DNA from: Lachnospiraceae bacterium XPB1003
GTDB taxonomy: Bacteria; Bacillota; Clostridia; Lachnospirales; Lachnospiraceae
Assembly (NCBI GenBank): GCA_900102065.1
Contig: FMVK01000003.1
Coordinates: forward strand, 284,496 to 341,840
Direction of reading: 5' to 3'
DNA length: 57,345 nucleotides
How positions within the stretch are numbered: the stretch's first letter is position 1; the number at the start of each line of letters is the position of its first letter. The translations under genes were made by a program, and so were the position numbers. The notes under the pieces are model-generated. The model did not search any database. It was not told the origin of the DNA and saw nothing but the letters and a program-made list of their open reading frames with translations. Shown here piece after piece: positions 46,920-54,813 of the stretch.

Positions 46920-47708
46920 ATGAAGATTAATGGTATTGATAACGGAAAATCATTTGATTTTGGAAATACATCAAAAGACTATGCAAAATACAGAGATATA
47001 TACCCGAAAGAGTTTTATCGGTATATTTTGAATTTGGGCTTATGTAAGGATGGGCAGAAAGTGTTGGATATAGGAACGGGGACAGGAGTTCTTCCGCGGA
47101 ATATGTACAAATACGGAGGGAAATGGGTAGGAACCGATATTTCTGAAAATCAGATAGAACAGGCAAAAATACTTGCTGATGAACAGAATATGGATATAGA
47201 TTTCTATGCCTGTCCTGCAGAAGATATAAATTATCCGGATAATACATTTGATGTGATCACTATTTGCCAGTGCATTTGGTATCTTGATGCTGCAGCAATA
47301 ACAGAAAACTTTGCGAAGATTTTGAAGCCGGATGGAAAAATGCTTATTCTTTACATGGGATGGTTACCATATGAAGATGAGATCGCGGGGAAGAGCGAGG
47401 AGATCATATTAAAGCATAATCCGAGTTGGAATGCATATGGAGATAAAGTACAACCGGTCTATGTGCCGGAAGAATTCAGAGAAAACTTTGATGTGATCAA
47501 ACAGGAAGAATTTCGGGTGGATGTTCTGTTTAGCAGAGAAGGCTGGCATGGAAGAATGAGAGCTTGTCGAGGTGTTGGCGCATCCATGAATGAAGAAGAA
47601 CTTACTAAATGGAATGAAGAACATTGGAGGATGCTCTCGGAAAATGCTCCGGAAGAATTCTATGTGAAACATTATGTATCCGTTGCAGAATTACAGGTTA
47701 AAAAGTAG
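46920..47708 (+). CDS. SAM-dependent methyltransferase (class I)
   Basis: About 262 residues. The SAM-binding loop VLDIGTGTGVLPRNM, the acidic ribose site VGTDISENQIEQAK and post-II motif FDVITICQCIWYLD are present. The pattern is that of the Methyltransf_11/25 family acting on small molecules. The start is the ATG at 46920 behind AGAAGGG. It lies 25 bases after the phosphorylase gene, so a shared transcript is likely. Confidence 0.88.
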   Translation: MKINGIDNGKSFDFGNTSKDYAKYRDIYPKEFYRYILNLGLCKDGQKVLDIGTGTGVLPRNMYKYGGKWVGTDISENQIEQAKILADEQNMDIDFYACPAEDINYPDNTFDVITICQCIWYLDAAAITENFAKILKPDGKMLILYMGWLPYEDEIAGKSEEIILKHNPSWNAYGDKVQPVYVPEEFRENFDVIKQEEFRVDVLFSREGWHGRMRACRGVGASMNEEELTKWNEEHWRMLSENAPEEFYVKHYVSVAELQVKK

Positions 47709-47748
47709 AAATTGTGATAGAGAAATCATAAAGGAGTGAAAACAGATT

Positions 47749-48501
47749 ATGGATATTAAAGCAAGTATTGAGGATACCAGAAAAGGCTTTGAAGATAGTT
47801 TTGCCACCGGTACATTTTACAATAGACAGACACAGGATACAGAGCACCTTGAAAATATCTTACGATTTATTGGCGTGAAAGAGGGGATGAAGATACTTGA
47901 TCTTGGAACCGGCAGCGGATATCTTGCATTTCCAATAGCAAAGAATAATCCAGCCTGCGAAGTTATCGGACTGGATATAGTTAGTGGAGCATTAGGTGCA
48001 AACAGTATCAGAGCAAAGGAAGAGGGACTCGATAATCTGTCATTTGTAAGTTATGATGGGATTGATTTTCCATTTGAATCTGAAGCATTTGATCTTATTG
48101 TTACCAGATATTCGTTACATCATTTTCCGGATATTGAGCATAGTATTGGTGAGGTCAGCAGAGTTTTAAAGAAGGGCGGACATTTCTTTATTTCAGATCC
48201 TCGTCCTAACGACTGTGATGTAGACCGATTTGTAGATAAATATATGCAGCTTAAAAAAGATGGGCACATCAAGTTCTATACGAAGGATGAGTGGGAAACT
48301 ATATGTGGTCATCAAGGACTTAGTCTTATCGATAGCTTTGACAGTTCCATTCGTTTTCCTAAGAAGAAGGATACAGCTTATGGTTATGAGGAAGTTCTTG
48401 CAAAGGCTGATAAGGCTGTGAAGGACAGTTACGAGCTGGTTGAAACAGATACAGAAATATTCGTTACAGAAGGCGTAAATAATATTATGTTTGAGAAATA
48501 G
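47749..48501 (+). CDS. SAM-dependent methyltransferase (class I), UbiE-like
   Basis: The 250-residue enzyme has motif I ILDLGTGSGYLAF, acidic VIGLDIVSGAL, and IVTRYSLHHFPDIEHSIGEVSRVLKKGGHFFISDP, a UbiE/Methyltransf_11 arrangement typical of small-molecule methylation. It is distinct in sequence from the methyltransferase 41 bases upstream. AAAGGAG lies before the ATG. The acceptor is unknown. Confidence 0.88.
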   Translation: MDIKASIEDTRKGFEDSFATGTFYNRQTQDTEHLENILRFIGVKEGMKILDLGTGSGYLAFPIAKNNPACEVIGLDIVSGALGANSIRAKEEGLDNLSFVSYDGIDFPFESEAFDLIVTRYSLHHFPDIEHSIGEVSRVLKKGGHFFISDPRPNDCDVDRFVDKYMQLKKDGHIKFYTKDEWETICGHQGLSLIDSFDSSIRFPKKKDTAYGYEEVLAKADKAVKDSYELVETDTEIFVTEGVNNIMFEK

Positions 48502-48526
48502 TGATGAAGATAAGGAGAGTTTTCAT

Positions 48527-49564
48527 ATGGAATTAAAACTATACACTGAAAATATAGAATCATATCTAAAATGCGATTCGGTAATAAATTATGATAATGC
48601 AAAGGTTTCTGAACTGGCGAATACGTTATATGAGTCTTCAGAAAATGAGATTGATTATATTAGGAAAGTGTATGAGTATGTAAGGGATATCATTTCACAC
48701 TCTGCAGATGCCGGTGAAGATGAAGTAACCTGCAGTGCTAGGGAAGTATTTGAAGCGGGACATGGTATATGTTTTGCTAAGTCACATCTTTTGGCGGCGC
48801 TTCTTCGTGCAAAGTCAATTCCTGCAGGCTTCTGTTATCAAAAACTTATACTTGATGATGAAACTGCTCCGGTGCTTATCTACCATGGCTTGAATGGAGT
48901 ATATATCAAAGAATATGATAAATGGATAAGACTTGATGCCAGAGGAAATAAGCCAGGAGTTAATGCTCAGTTTGCTGTAGATTCAGAGCAACTGGCATTT
49001 CCTATTCGTCCTGAAAAAGGTGAGGAAGATGGTTTTGTGATCTATCCAGATCCGGATAAAGAAATAGTAAGGGCATTAAAAGAAAATACATCTAGAACAA
49101 AGTTATGGGAGGAGCTACCAATGAAATTAGAATACAATGAGGAAGAGTTTGAGATAACTGATTATATTACGCCGGAAGAATATATGGATATGCGTCTATG
49201 TGTTGGCTGGGCTGAGTTTCCAATGGAAGAGGCCGCAGAAGGTCTCAAAAATACAGCATTTCTATGTTGTATCCGTGAGGATGGAAAGCCTATTGCTTTA
49301 GGCAGAGCTGTTGGAGATCATGGCTATGTTGTTTATATAGCAGATATAATAGTTCGTCCTGAATACCAGGGACAGGGACTTGGCAGGAAGGTGATGGAAA
49401 GTCTAATGTCGACGATAAAAGGTTCACTAAAGCCTGGATATAAGATGATGATCAGTCTTCTTGCTGCAAAAGGTAAGGAGGGATTCTATAAAAAGTTTGA
49501 TTTTGTAGACCGTCCTAATGAGGCGTTTGGATGTGGAATGCATCAATGGATTGTGGGAGAATAA
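48527..49564 (+). CDS. Transglutaminase-like plus GNAT fusion protein
   Basis: This 345-residue protein joins two enzymes. Residues about 1-190 are a transglutaminase/papain-like domain with the triad Cys82 (GHGICFAKS), His120 (IYHGLNG) and Asp137 (RLDARGN). Residues about 200-345 are a GNAT acetyltransferase with the acetyl-CoA loop RPEYQGQGLGRKVMESL. The start is the ATG at 48527, behind AAGGAG. At the junction there is a second good start: an ATG at 49121 with GGAGGAG 6 bases upstream, in frame, which could yield the GNAT half alone. Arylamine or peptide substrates are possible but unproven. Confidence 0.85.
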   Translation: MELKLYTENIESYLKCDSVINYDNAKVSELANTLYESSENEIDYIRKVYEYVRDIISHSADAGEDEVTCSAREVFEAGHGICFAKSHLLAALLRAKSIPAGFCYQKLILDDETAPVLIYHGLNGVYIKEYDKWIRLDARGNKPGVNAQFAVDSEQLAFPIRPEKGEEDGFVIYPDPDKEIVRALKENTSRTKLWEELPMKLEYNEEEFEITDYITPEEYMDMRLCVGWAEFPMEEAAEGLKNTAFLCCIREDGKPIALGRAVGDHGYVVYIADIIVRPEYQGQGLGRKVMESLMSTIKGSLKPGYKMMISLLAAKGKEGFYKKFDFVDRPNEAFGCGMHQWIVGE

Positions 49565-49571
49565 TTAAAAA

Positions 49572-50351
49572 ATGAGACAGTATATAGTTGATGCATTTAC
49601 TGATACTTTATTTCATGGAAATCAGGCTGCTGTATGCGTGATAAATGAATGGATATCCGATGAATTGATGCAGGATATTGCCAGGGAAAATAACTTTTCC
49701 GAAACAGCGTTTACTGTTAAGGAAGGAGAGGATTATCATCTTCGTTGGTTTACTCCGGGAGGTGAGATAGACTTCTGCGGACATGCAACACTGGGAACAT
49801 CGTTTGTACTTTTTAATTTCTACGAAAAAGAAAAAGAAGAAATTTCTTTTATAACGCAAGTGGGAAAACTAAGTGTAAAAAAAGAAAATGATGAGTTTGT
49901 TATGGATATGCCGTCATATAATTGTCATCCTGTACAGGTGACAAGGGAGATGGAAAGTGCGATCGGAGTAAAACCTTTAGAAGTATACAAGGACAGAGAT
50001 CTGATGATGGTACTTGAAACAGAAGAGCAGGTGAGAAATCTTTCACCGGATTTTGATATGATGAAATCTCTTGAAGGCGTTACTATTTCGGTAACGGCAC
50101 CCGGTAGGGAATATGATTCTGTATCCAGATGTTTTGCACCGGAACTTTCTATAGCGGAGGATCCTGTTACGGGAAGCACTCACTGCATGATCGCGCCTTA
50201 TTGGAGCAAAAAACTCGGGAAGAGGGAACTGAATTGTTATCAGGCATCTGAACGGGGAGGGAATTTAAGAATAAAAGTTTTAGGTGAGAGAGTTGAGATC
50301 GCCGGAAAGGCAGTTCTGTATGCAGTTAGCGAACTGCATATAGGTGATTGA
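49572..50351 (+). CDS. PhzF family isomerase/epimerase-like protein
   Basis: The 259-residue protein has the PhzF pattern: YIVDAFTDTLFHGNQAAVCV at the start, the catalytic Glu44 in NNFSETAFT, the GGEIDFCGHATLGT loop, and EDPVTGSTHC in the second half. PhzF proteins isomerise small acids by proton shuttling; most members outside phenazine clusters have no known substrate. It starts 7 bases after the fusion gene with no strong binding site, so it is probably in the same operon. Confidence 0.9.
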   Translation: MRQYIVDAFTDTLFHGNQAAVCVINEWISDELMQDIARENNFSETAFTVKEGEDYHLRWFTPGGEIDFCGHATLGTSFVLFNFYEKEKEEISFITQVGKLSVKKENDEFVMDMPSYNCHPVQVTREMESAIGVKPLEVYKDRDLMMVLETEEQVRNLSPDFDMMKSLEGVTISVTAPGREYDSVSRCFAPELSIAEDPVTGSTHCMIAPYWSKKLGKRELNCYQASERGGNLRIKVLGERVEIAGKAVLYAVSELHIGD

Positions 50352-50389
50352 TTTAAAATGGAAATTGGGAATGTCTGTTGGAAAGCTTT

Positions 50390-50701
50390 ATGATAGAGCA
50401 GCCCAAATGGGAATGGGGGGGGCGTGATAGCCATTTTGTGCGATATGATGGCTTGAATGATGAAACTGATTTTTCCAGGAGGACATGCCTGCCGATAAGC
50501 GGATATGAAGGCGAGGATATAGTTGAAGTTTTAGAGGATAAATGCCTGCATCTTAATTTTACCGGCGGTTTTTCGAAGGTATCGGAAGCTCATAAGACAA
50601 TAGTCGGATACGCTATGGACCATGATATCTGGTTAGTGGACCGTGCTTATGAGGTGTACAACAAGGACATGTCGGTTGATGTGTATTATGTTTGTGATTA
50701 A
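50390..50701 (+). CDS. Hypothetical protein (103 aa) with a G8 tract
   Basis: An ORF of 103 codons from the ATG at 50390 (MIEQPKWEWGGRDSHFVRYDGLNDETDFSRRT ... DVYYVCD), with a TTG at 50378 as an alternative start. A run of eight G residues at 50415-50422 lies in codons 9-11 and could cause frame slippage. The family was not recognised. It follows phzF by 38 bases. Confidence 0.6.
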   Translation: MIEQPKWEWGGRDSHFVRYDGLNDETDFSRRTCLPISGYEGEDIVEVLEDKCLHLNFTGGFSKVSEAHKTIVGYAMDHDIWLVDRAYEVYNKDMSVDVYYVCD

Positions 50702-50725
50702 AAATATAGAATGATTCTTATAAGA

Positions 50726-50774
50726 TTGACAAGTAACCGAGCGGTAACTATAATGTGGTTGCCACTCGGTTACT
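50726..50774 (+). promoter_or_regulatory. Consensus promoter inside a 17-bp inverted repeat
   Basis: TTGACA (50726-50731) and TATAAT (50749-50754), both perfect, are 17 bases apart. The spacer itself (50732-50748) is one arm of an inverted repeat whose other arm is 50758-50774; they match at 15 of 17 positions. The -10 box thus lies in the loop. This is a probable operator for the TetR encoded downstream. In RNA the same sequence could also fold as a hairpin followed by TTTTG. Confidence 0.8.
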
Positions 50775-50791
50775 TTTGCGCGATATAAGAC

Positions 50792-51697
50792 ATGAAAATA
50801 ACAAAGAAAAAAATGATATATATTTTATTATTGGGAATCATTATTGCTTTTGCTTTAGATTTTATTGCTGTAAAGAAAATAGCAACGGACAGATTTGCAG
50901 TCTATGAAGCTAAGGTAAAGACAATAAATAGTTCCTATGGAAAAATCAGCTATATAGATGAAGGAGAGGGAGAACCTTTTCTCGTTTTTCATGGAATTAC
51001 AGGAGGATATGATCAGGGATTTGATGTATTGAGCGGTAGAACAGGTGATCATAGAGTTATTGCACCATCGAGATTCGGATATCCGGGAAGCGATATACCG
51101 AAAGATGCCACCGTAGACATGCAGGTAGAAGCATTTGTTGAATTAATTGATATGCTTGGTATTGAAAAAACCTTCATAGTTGCCACCAGTGCCGGTGGGG
51201 CAGTTGCTCAGAGATTTGCCATTATGCATCCCGAAAGATGTAAAGGATTAGTACTATACTGTTCAGGTTATCCTGCAGCGGAAAAACCAACTGAACCGGC
51301 AGAAGGAATGGCGGGACCGCCGGAAGCCATATGTAATGATTTTGCTATGTGGTTAATAAGTCCGTTATTTAAGCCGATCATGGGAATGGATAGAAGTGTG
51401 ATAAAGCAGATCATGCCCATGAAGGAGCGTAAGGCAGGCATCGTTTTTGATGGAGATGTGGTTAATAAGGATCAGACCAATAACTATGACAATTATGACT
51501 TAAGAAGTATCAAAGTCCCCGTCCTCATTATTCATTCTGAGGATGATAAACTGGCGGAGCCGGAGAAAGCAAAGTACTGGAGTAATGAGATTCCCGATTG
51601 CACCTCTGTTTTCTTTACAGGTGGAGGCCATTTGATGACAGGTAACAGTGAGGAAATAAAAAATTCACTTGATGAATTTGTGGAGAAGAATAAATGA
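50792..51697 (+). CDS. Alpha/beta hydrolase with N-terminal membrane anchor
   Basis: The 301-residue protein has a hydrophobic anchor (residues 7-24) and an alpha/beta hydrolase fold: oxyanion motif VFHGITGG, nucleophile elbow ATSAGGA, acid in IIHSEDDKLAEPEKA, and His in GGGHLMTG. It may be an esterase or lipase on the outer face of the membrane. The TetR gene overlaps its stop (ATGA), and a repeat-embedded promoter precedes it, so the pair is an autoregulated operon. Confidence 0.88.
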   Translation: MKITKKKMIYILLLGIIIAFALDFIAVKKIATDRFAVYEAKVKTINSSYGKISYIDEGEGEPFLVFHGITGGYDQGFDVLSGRTGDHRVIAPSRFGYPGSDIPKDATVDMQVEAFVELIDMLGIEKTFIVATSAGGAVAQRFAIMHPERCKGLVLYCSGYPAAEKPTEPAEGMAGPPEAICNDFAMWLISPLFKPIMGMDRSVIKQIMPMKERKAGIVFDGDVVNKDQTNNYDNYDLRSIKVPVLIIHSEDDKLAEPEKAKYWSNEIPDCTSVFFTGGGHLMTGNSEEIKNSLDEFVEKNK

Positions 51698-52329
51698 ATA
51701 CTAAAGAAATGATCATGGAAGAGGCGCTCAAACAGTTTTCCCGGAAAGGTTACGACGGAACATCCATGAGCGACATTGCGGAGCCTCTTGGAATATCGAA
51801 AGCCGCCTTATATAAGCATTATAAAAGTAAGCAGGAGATTTTTGAAAAAATCATAGAAGAATCAGAAGTAAAATATAAGGAAGTCCTGGAAAAGCTGTCG
51901 GTCCATTATCCGGATAACAGCAGGAAGAAGCTGAGTAAAAATGATGTGGATGTTTACAGCGACATCTCGGCAGAAGGATTATGTAAAAATGTTCTGACAT
52001 TCGTTCGATTTTCCATGAACGATGAATATTCAAGACAGGTACGCCGGATGCTTACCATCTCTCAGTTCCAGAACAGGGAACTGGGAGAAATGTATACGAG
52101 AAGATATGTGGATGCCATGCTGGGCTATGATGAAAAACTGTTTGAACAACTCATAAAATCTGCAGTAATAAAAAAGGGAAAGCCTAAGTCTTTCGCAGCT
52201 ATGTTTTATGCTCCGGTCATTATGTATATGGGAATATGGGACAGAGAGCCGGAAAGAGCAAGGGAATGTGAGAAAGCAATTAAGGATCATGTTGAACAGT
52301 TCTTTATGATGACCAGCAATCGGAAATAA
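51694..52329 (+). CDS. TetR family regulator of the hydrolase operon
   Basis: The 211-residue protein has the helix-turn-helix IMEEALKQFSRKGYDGTSMSDIAEPLGISKAALYKHYKSKQEIFEKI. Its ligand domain (RRMLTISQFQNRELGEMYTRRYVDAML; MFYAPVIMYMGIWDREPERAREC) is paralogous to that of the TetR at 23834. It is translationally coupled to the hydrolase by a 4-base overlap and probably binds the inverted repeat at 50732-50774. Confidence 0.9.
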   Translation: MNTKEMIMEEALKQFSRKGYDGTSMSDIAEPLGISKAALYKHYKSKQEIFEKIIEESEVKYKEVLEKLSVHYPDNSRKKLSKNDVDVYSDISAEGLCKNVLTFVRFSMNDEYSRQVRRMLTISQFQNRELGEMYTRRYVDAMLGYDEKLFEQLIKSAVIKKGKPKSFAAMFYAPVIMYMGIWDREPERARECEKAIKDHVEQFFMMTSNRK

Positions 52330-52333
52330 ACGT

Positions 52334-52558
52334 TTGTATATCGTTAAAAGGTTTGAGCATGATAATTACATAGAAAACGGCAGAGAGGAGAATGAATCTG
52401 ATCTGTCGTTTTTCTTTTCGAAGAAATGTAAGCTTGTTGAAACTGTTGTGCCGCTTCTTTCTCAGGTAATTGGGGAGGAAATCCGGGAAGGAGTTTTTCA
52501 GTGTAACAATATCCCCGAACGCGTGAAGATGTCTGTGCCTTCAAATGCCTGTAAATAG
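52334..52558 (+). pseudogene. Probable remnant of a TetR regulator ligand domain
   Basis: An open frame of 74 codons starts only at a TTG without a binding site. Its segment KLVETVVPLLSQVIGEEIREGVFQCNNIPERVKM resembles the C-terminal ligand domain of a TetR protein (the IxEGxxEGxF pattern), but no DNA-binding domain is present. It is best read as a decayed fragment next to the intact TetR gene. Confidence 0.5.
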
Positions 52559-52584
52559 GGCGTTTCAAAGACACTTCCCATAGT

Positions 52585-52608
52585 TTTATACCGAATTTAT
52601 ACCTTTTG
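52585..52608. repeat. TTTATACC-N3-TTTATACC box pair
   Basis: TTTATACC at 52585-52592 and again at 52596-52603, followed by TTTTG. It has the same structure as the TTTACACC-N3-TTTACACC-TTTTG pairs at 56760 and 56917. The rest of the 52559-52780 stretch holds no gene that I can support. Confidence 0.55.
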
Positions 52609-52784
52609 TTCAGAACCGCCTCAGAATTATCTGTAAATTCTGCTTATATAGGCAGGATTTCTTGAATTATAGGCTTGATTGGATTCATTTCGATTATCAG
52701 ATGAGCAGGGAGTTGTAATAACCTATGCAAAAATGAATAAATTGCAGATGCTTGTCAAAAAGACGAAAAGAGTTTATAGCACAA

Positions 52785-52883
52785 TGTCAAAATAAGCGAA
52801 AATTGACAAAACGCTTGACAGATATCTCGATGAAGATTACTATAAGCATAAAGTCAATTATTTGAAAAAATGACAAAACGCTT
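52785..52883 (+). promoter_or_regulatory. AbiE operon promoter and repeat operators
   Basis: TTGACA (52815-52820) and TACTAT (52838-52843) are 17 bases apart. Around them, TGACAAAACGCTT occurs at 52804-52816 and 52871-52883, and TGTCAA/TTGACA form an inverted pair at 52785-52808. Known AbiEi antitoxins repress their operon through repeats in the promoter, so these are the probable operators. Confidence 0.75.
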
Positions 52884-52901
52884 AAGAGGGATATTACATT
52901 A

Positions 52902-53630
52902 ATGAAGATAGATTGTGTTATAGACAATTTAAAGGCAGACAGGACATATACCAGAAATGATCTGATTGAAATCTTTCGTAAAGAAAATAAGGAACTGAAT
53001 GACGCCACATTCAGATGGATGCTTTATAATATGCAGCTCGCTAAACAATTGTTCAGGGTGGGATATGACGAATATACGATCTCCGAGCGGCATTTTTTAC
53101 CAGAATATCGTCCAGTATATACTGAAGATGTATTAAGGATTGAAAAGTTTTTGAAGGAAAAATATCCGGAACTGTCATTCGTGATGTTTGAAAGTGTAGT
53201 GCTTAATGAGTTCTTAAATCATCAGATCGCGCAGAATACTATTTATGTTCAGGTTGAAAAGGATTTGAGCATCTTTATTTTCGACCTCCTTAAACAGGAG
53301 CTTGGCGGTATGGTTTTGTATAAGCCGAATAGAGCGGAGTTTTCAAGATACTGGACACGGGGATGTGTTGTGGTACTTGAACTGATCAGTCAGGCACCGC
53401 TATCATCATCACAGCCACATGAGATCACGATAGAGAAGCTGCTGGTTGATATTATTGCGGATAAGAGCATAGAAGCAACGTATAGTCCGTCAGAGCTTCC
53501 TGAGATAATCAGAAATATCAGGGAAAACTACAGGGTGGATGTTAAGAAGATGAACCGCTATGCCGGGCGAAGAGGAAAAGCAAAAATAATAGAAGAATAC
53601 ATGAGGGATGAAATAAAAGATGCTATCTAA
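52902..53630 (+). CDS. AbiEi-like antitoxin of a type IV toxin-antitoxin pair
   Basis: The 242-residue protein has an N-terminal winged-helix-like region (NDLIEIFRKENKELNDATFRWMLYNM), followed by a larger domain (VYTEDVLRIEKFLKEKYPELSFVMFESVVLNEF) of the kind seen in proteins encoded before AbiEii nucleotidyltransferases. Antitoxins of this class bind promoter repeats and oppose the toxin without direct complex formation. The stop overlaps the toxin start by 11 bases. Assignment rests on context and overall pattern. Confidence 0.75.
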   Translation: MKIDCVIDNLKADRTYTRNDLIEIFRKENKELNDATFRWMLYNMQLAKQLFRVGYDEYTISERHFLPEYRPVYTEDVLRIEKFLKEKYPELSFVMFESVVLNEFLNHQIAQNTIYVQVEKDLSIFIFDLLKQELGGMVLYKPNRAEFSRYWTRGCVVVLELISQAPLSSSQPHEITIEKLLVDIIADKSIEATYSPSELPEIIRNIRENYRVDVKKMNRYAGRRGKAKIIEEYMRDEIKDAI

Positions 53631-54672
53631 GAAAATATTTACGCAGGAATATATCAGTGAATTAAGGGGCAGGACGGGGGATGATCCACTGATGATCGAG
53701 AGAACGCTGTTTGCATTTGGGCTTCTTGAAGCTATAAAAAGCGTTGACATGCCTTTTGTTTTCAAGGGAGGTACTTCTCTGATGCTTCTTCTGGATATAC
53801 CCAGAAGATTCAGTACCGACATTGATATAGTAGTTGAACCCGGCACAGATATAGACTCATATATTGAAAAAGCAAAGAAAGTTTTCCCATTCTATGATAA
53901 GGATGAAGATGTACGTAAAGGAAAGAATAATATAGAAAAGAGACATTTTCGATTTAAGTATCTATCACCGAGTAGTGGAAAGGAAGTTGTTGTTATCCTT
54001 GATGTCCTTTTTGAAGAACGTCAATACCCCAATACAGTCTTTAAGCCGATTAGAAACAGTCTGCTTGTGACGGAAGGTGAGGATCTGATTGTAGAGATGC
54101 CGGATGTGGAAAGCATCCTTGGAGATAAGCTTACGGCATTTGCACCACATACCACAGGGATCAGGTTTGGTCAGGATAAGGAACTGGAAATCATCAAGCA
54201 GCTTTTTGACTGTGCAACTCTTTTTGATGCCATGAAGGATATTGAGATCGTAAGAGATTCTTACAACAAGGTCGTCCGCTCGGAGATGTCGTACAGAGGT
54301 CTTACCTGTTCGGTGGAAGATGTACTTAAGGATACGATCAGAGGATGCCTCTGTATTGCTACGAGGGGTGGCAGCAATCCGGATGATTTCAAATACTATA
54401 TCGACGGGATCGGGAGGATCAGAAATCATATCATAAGCCAGATGTTTAACGGAGAAATAGCTGGAGCATATGCGAGCAGGGTGATGTATCTCGCGGCAAG
54501 TATACTGACCGGAAATGATAATATACTTGGAATTAAGGATGGTGCGGAATACGTTGCTCAAAAGCCGGAAATATCCAAACCGAAATGGTTTTCATATTTG
54601 AAAATTGTTGATCCGGTTTCATACGGATACCTGATTGAGGCATCGAGACTACTAAAAAATATCGAAATCTGA
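53620..54672 (+). CDS. AbiEii/AbiGii-type nucleotidyltransferase toxin
   Basis: The 350-residue protein has the AbiEii nucleotidyltransferase motifs: FKGGTSL (48-54), the metal pair Asp67/Asp69 in STDIDIVVE, a third acidic segment in VVVILDVLFEE, and Lys170 in GDKLTAF. Family members add nucleotides to target RNAs such as tRNA and arrest growth, giving phage defence by abortive infection. It overlaps the antitoxin gene by 11 bases. All catalytic residues appear intact. Confidence 0.88.
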   Translation: MLSKKIFTQEYISELRGRTGDDPLMIERTLFAFGLLEAIKSVDMPFVFKGGTSLMLLLDIPRRFSTDIDIVVEPGTDIDSYIEKAKKVFPFYDKDEDVRKGKNNIEKRHFRFKYLSPSSGKEVVVILDVLFEERQYPNTVFKPIRNSLLVTEGEDLIVEMPDVESILGDKLTAFAPHTTGIRFGQDKELEIIKQLFDCATLFDAMKDIEIVRDSYNKVVRSEMSYRGLTCSVEDVLKDTIRGCLCIATRGGSNPDDFKYYIDGIGRIRNHIISQMFNGEIAGAYASRVMYLAASILTGNDNILGIKDGAEYVAQKPEISKPKWFSYLKIVDPVSYGYLIEASRLLKNIEI

Positions 54673-54813
54673 GATCAATACATATATCAAAAACCATATT
54701 GTCGTATTCATCGTGTCTGCATAAAACCATGCATATTTATACCAGAGTCTAACAGCATCATAGTAAAGAAAAATGCGATATGATGCGATAAACATTGAAT
54801 CAGGAATAAACAA

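Noticed and set aside
42700-50701. Similar C-terminal ends (FYICD and YYVCD) of the 42325 and 50390 proteins considered as a shared family
   Set aside because: The rest of the two sequences does not align by eye, so the match is probably chance.
53965-54561. A 198-codon minus-strand open frame inside the AbiEii toxin gene
   Set aside because: The plus-strand frame carries all nucleotidyltransferase motifs; the antisense frame has no recognisable domain.
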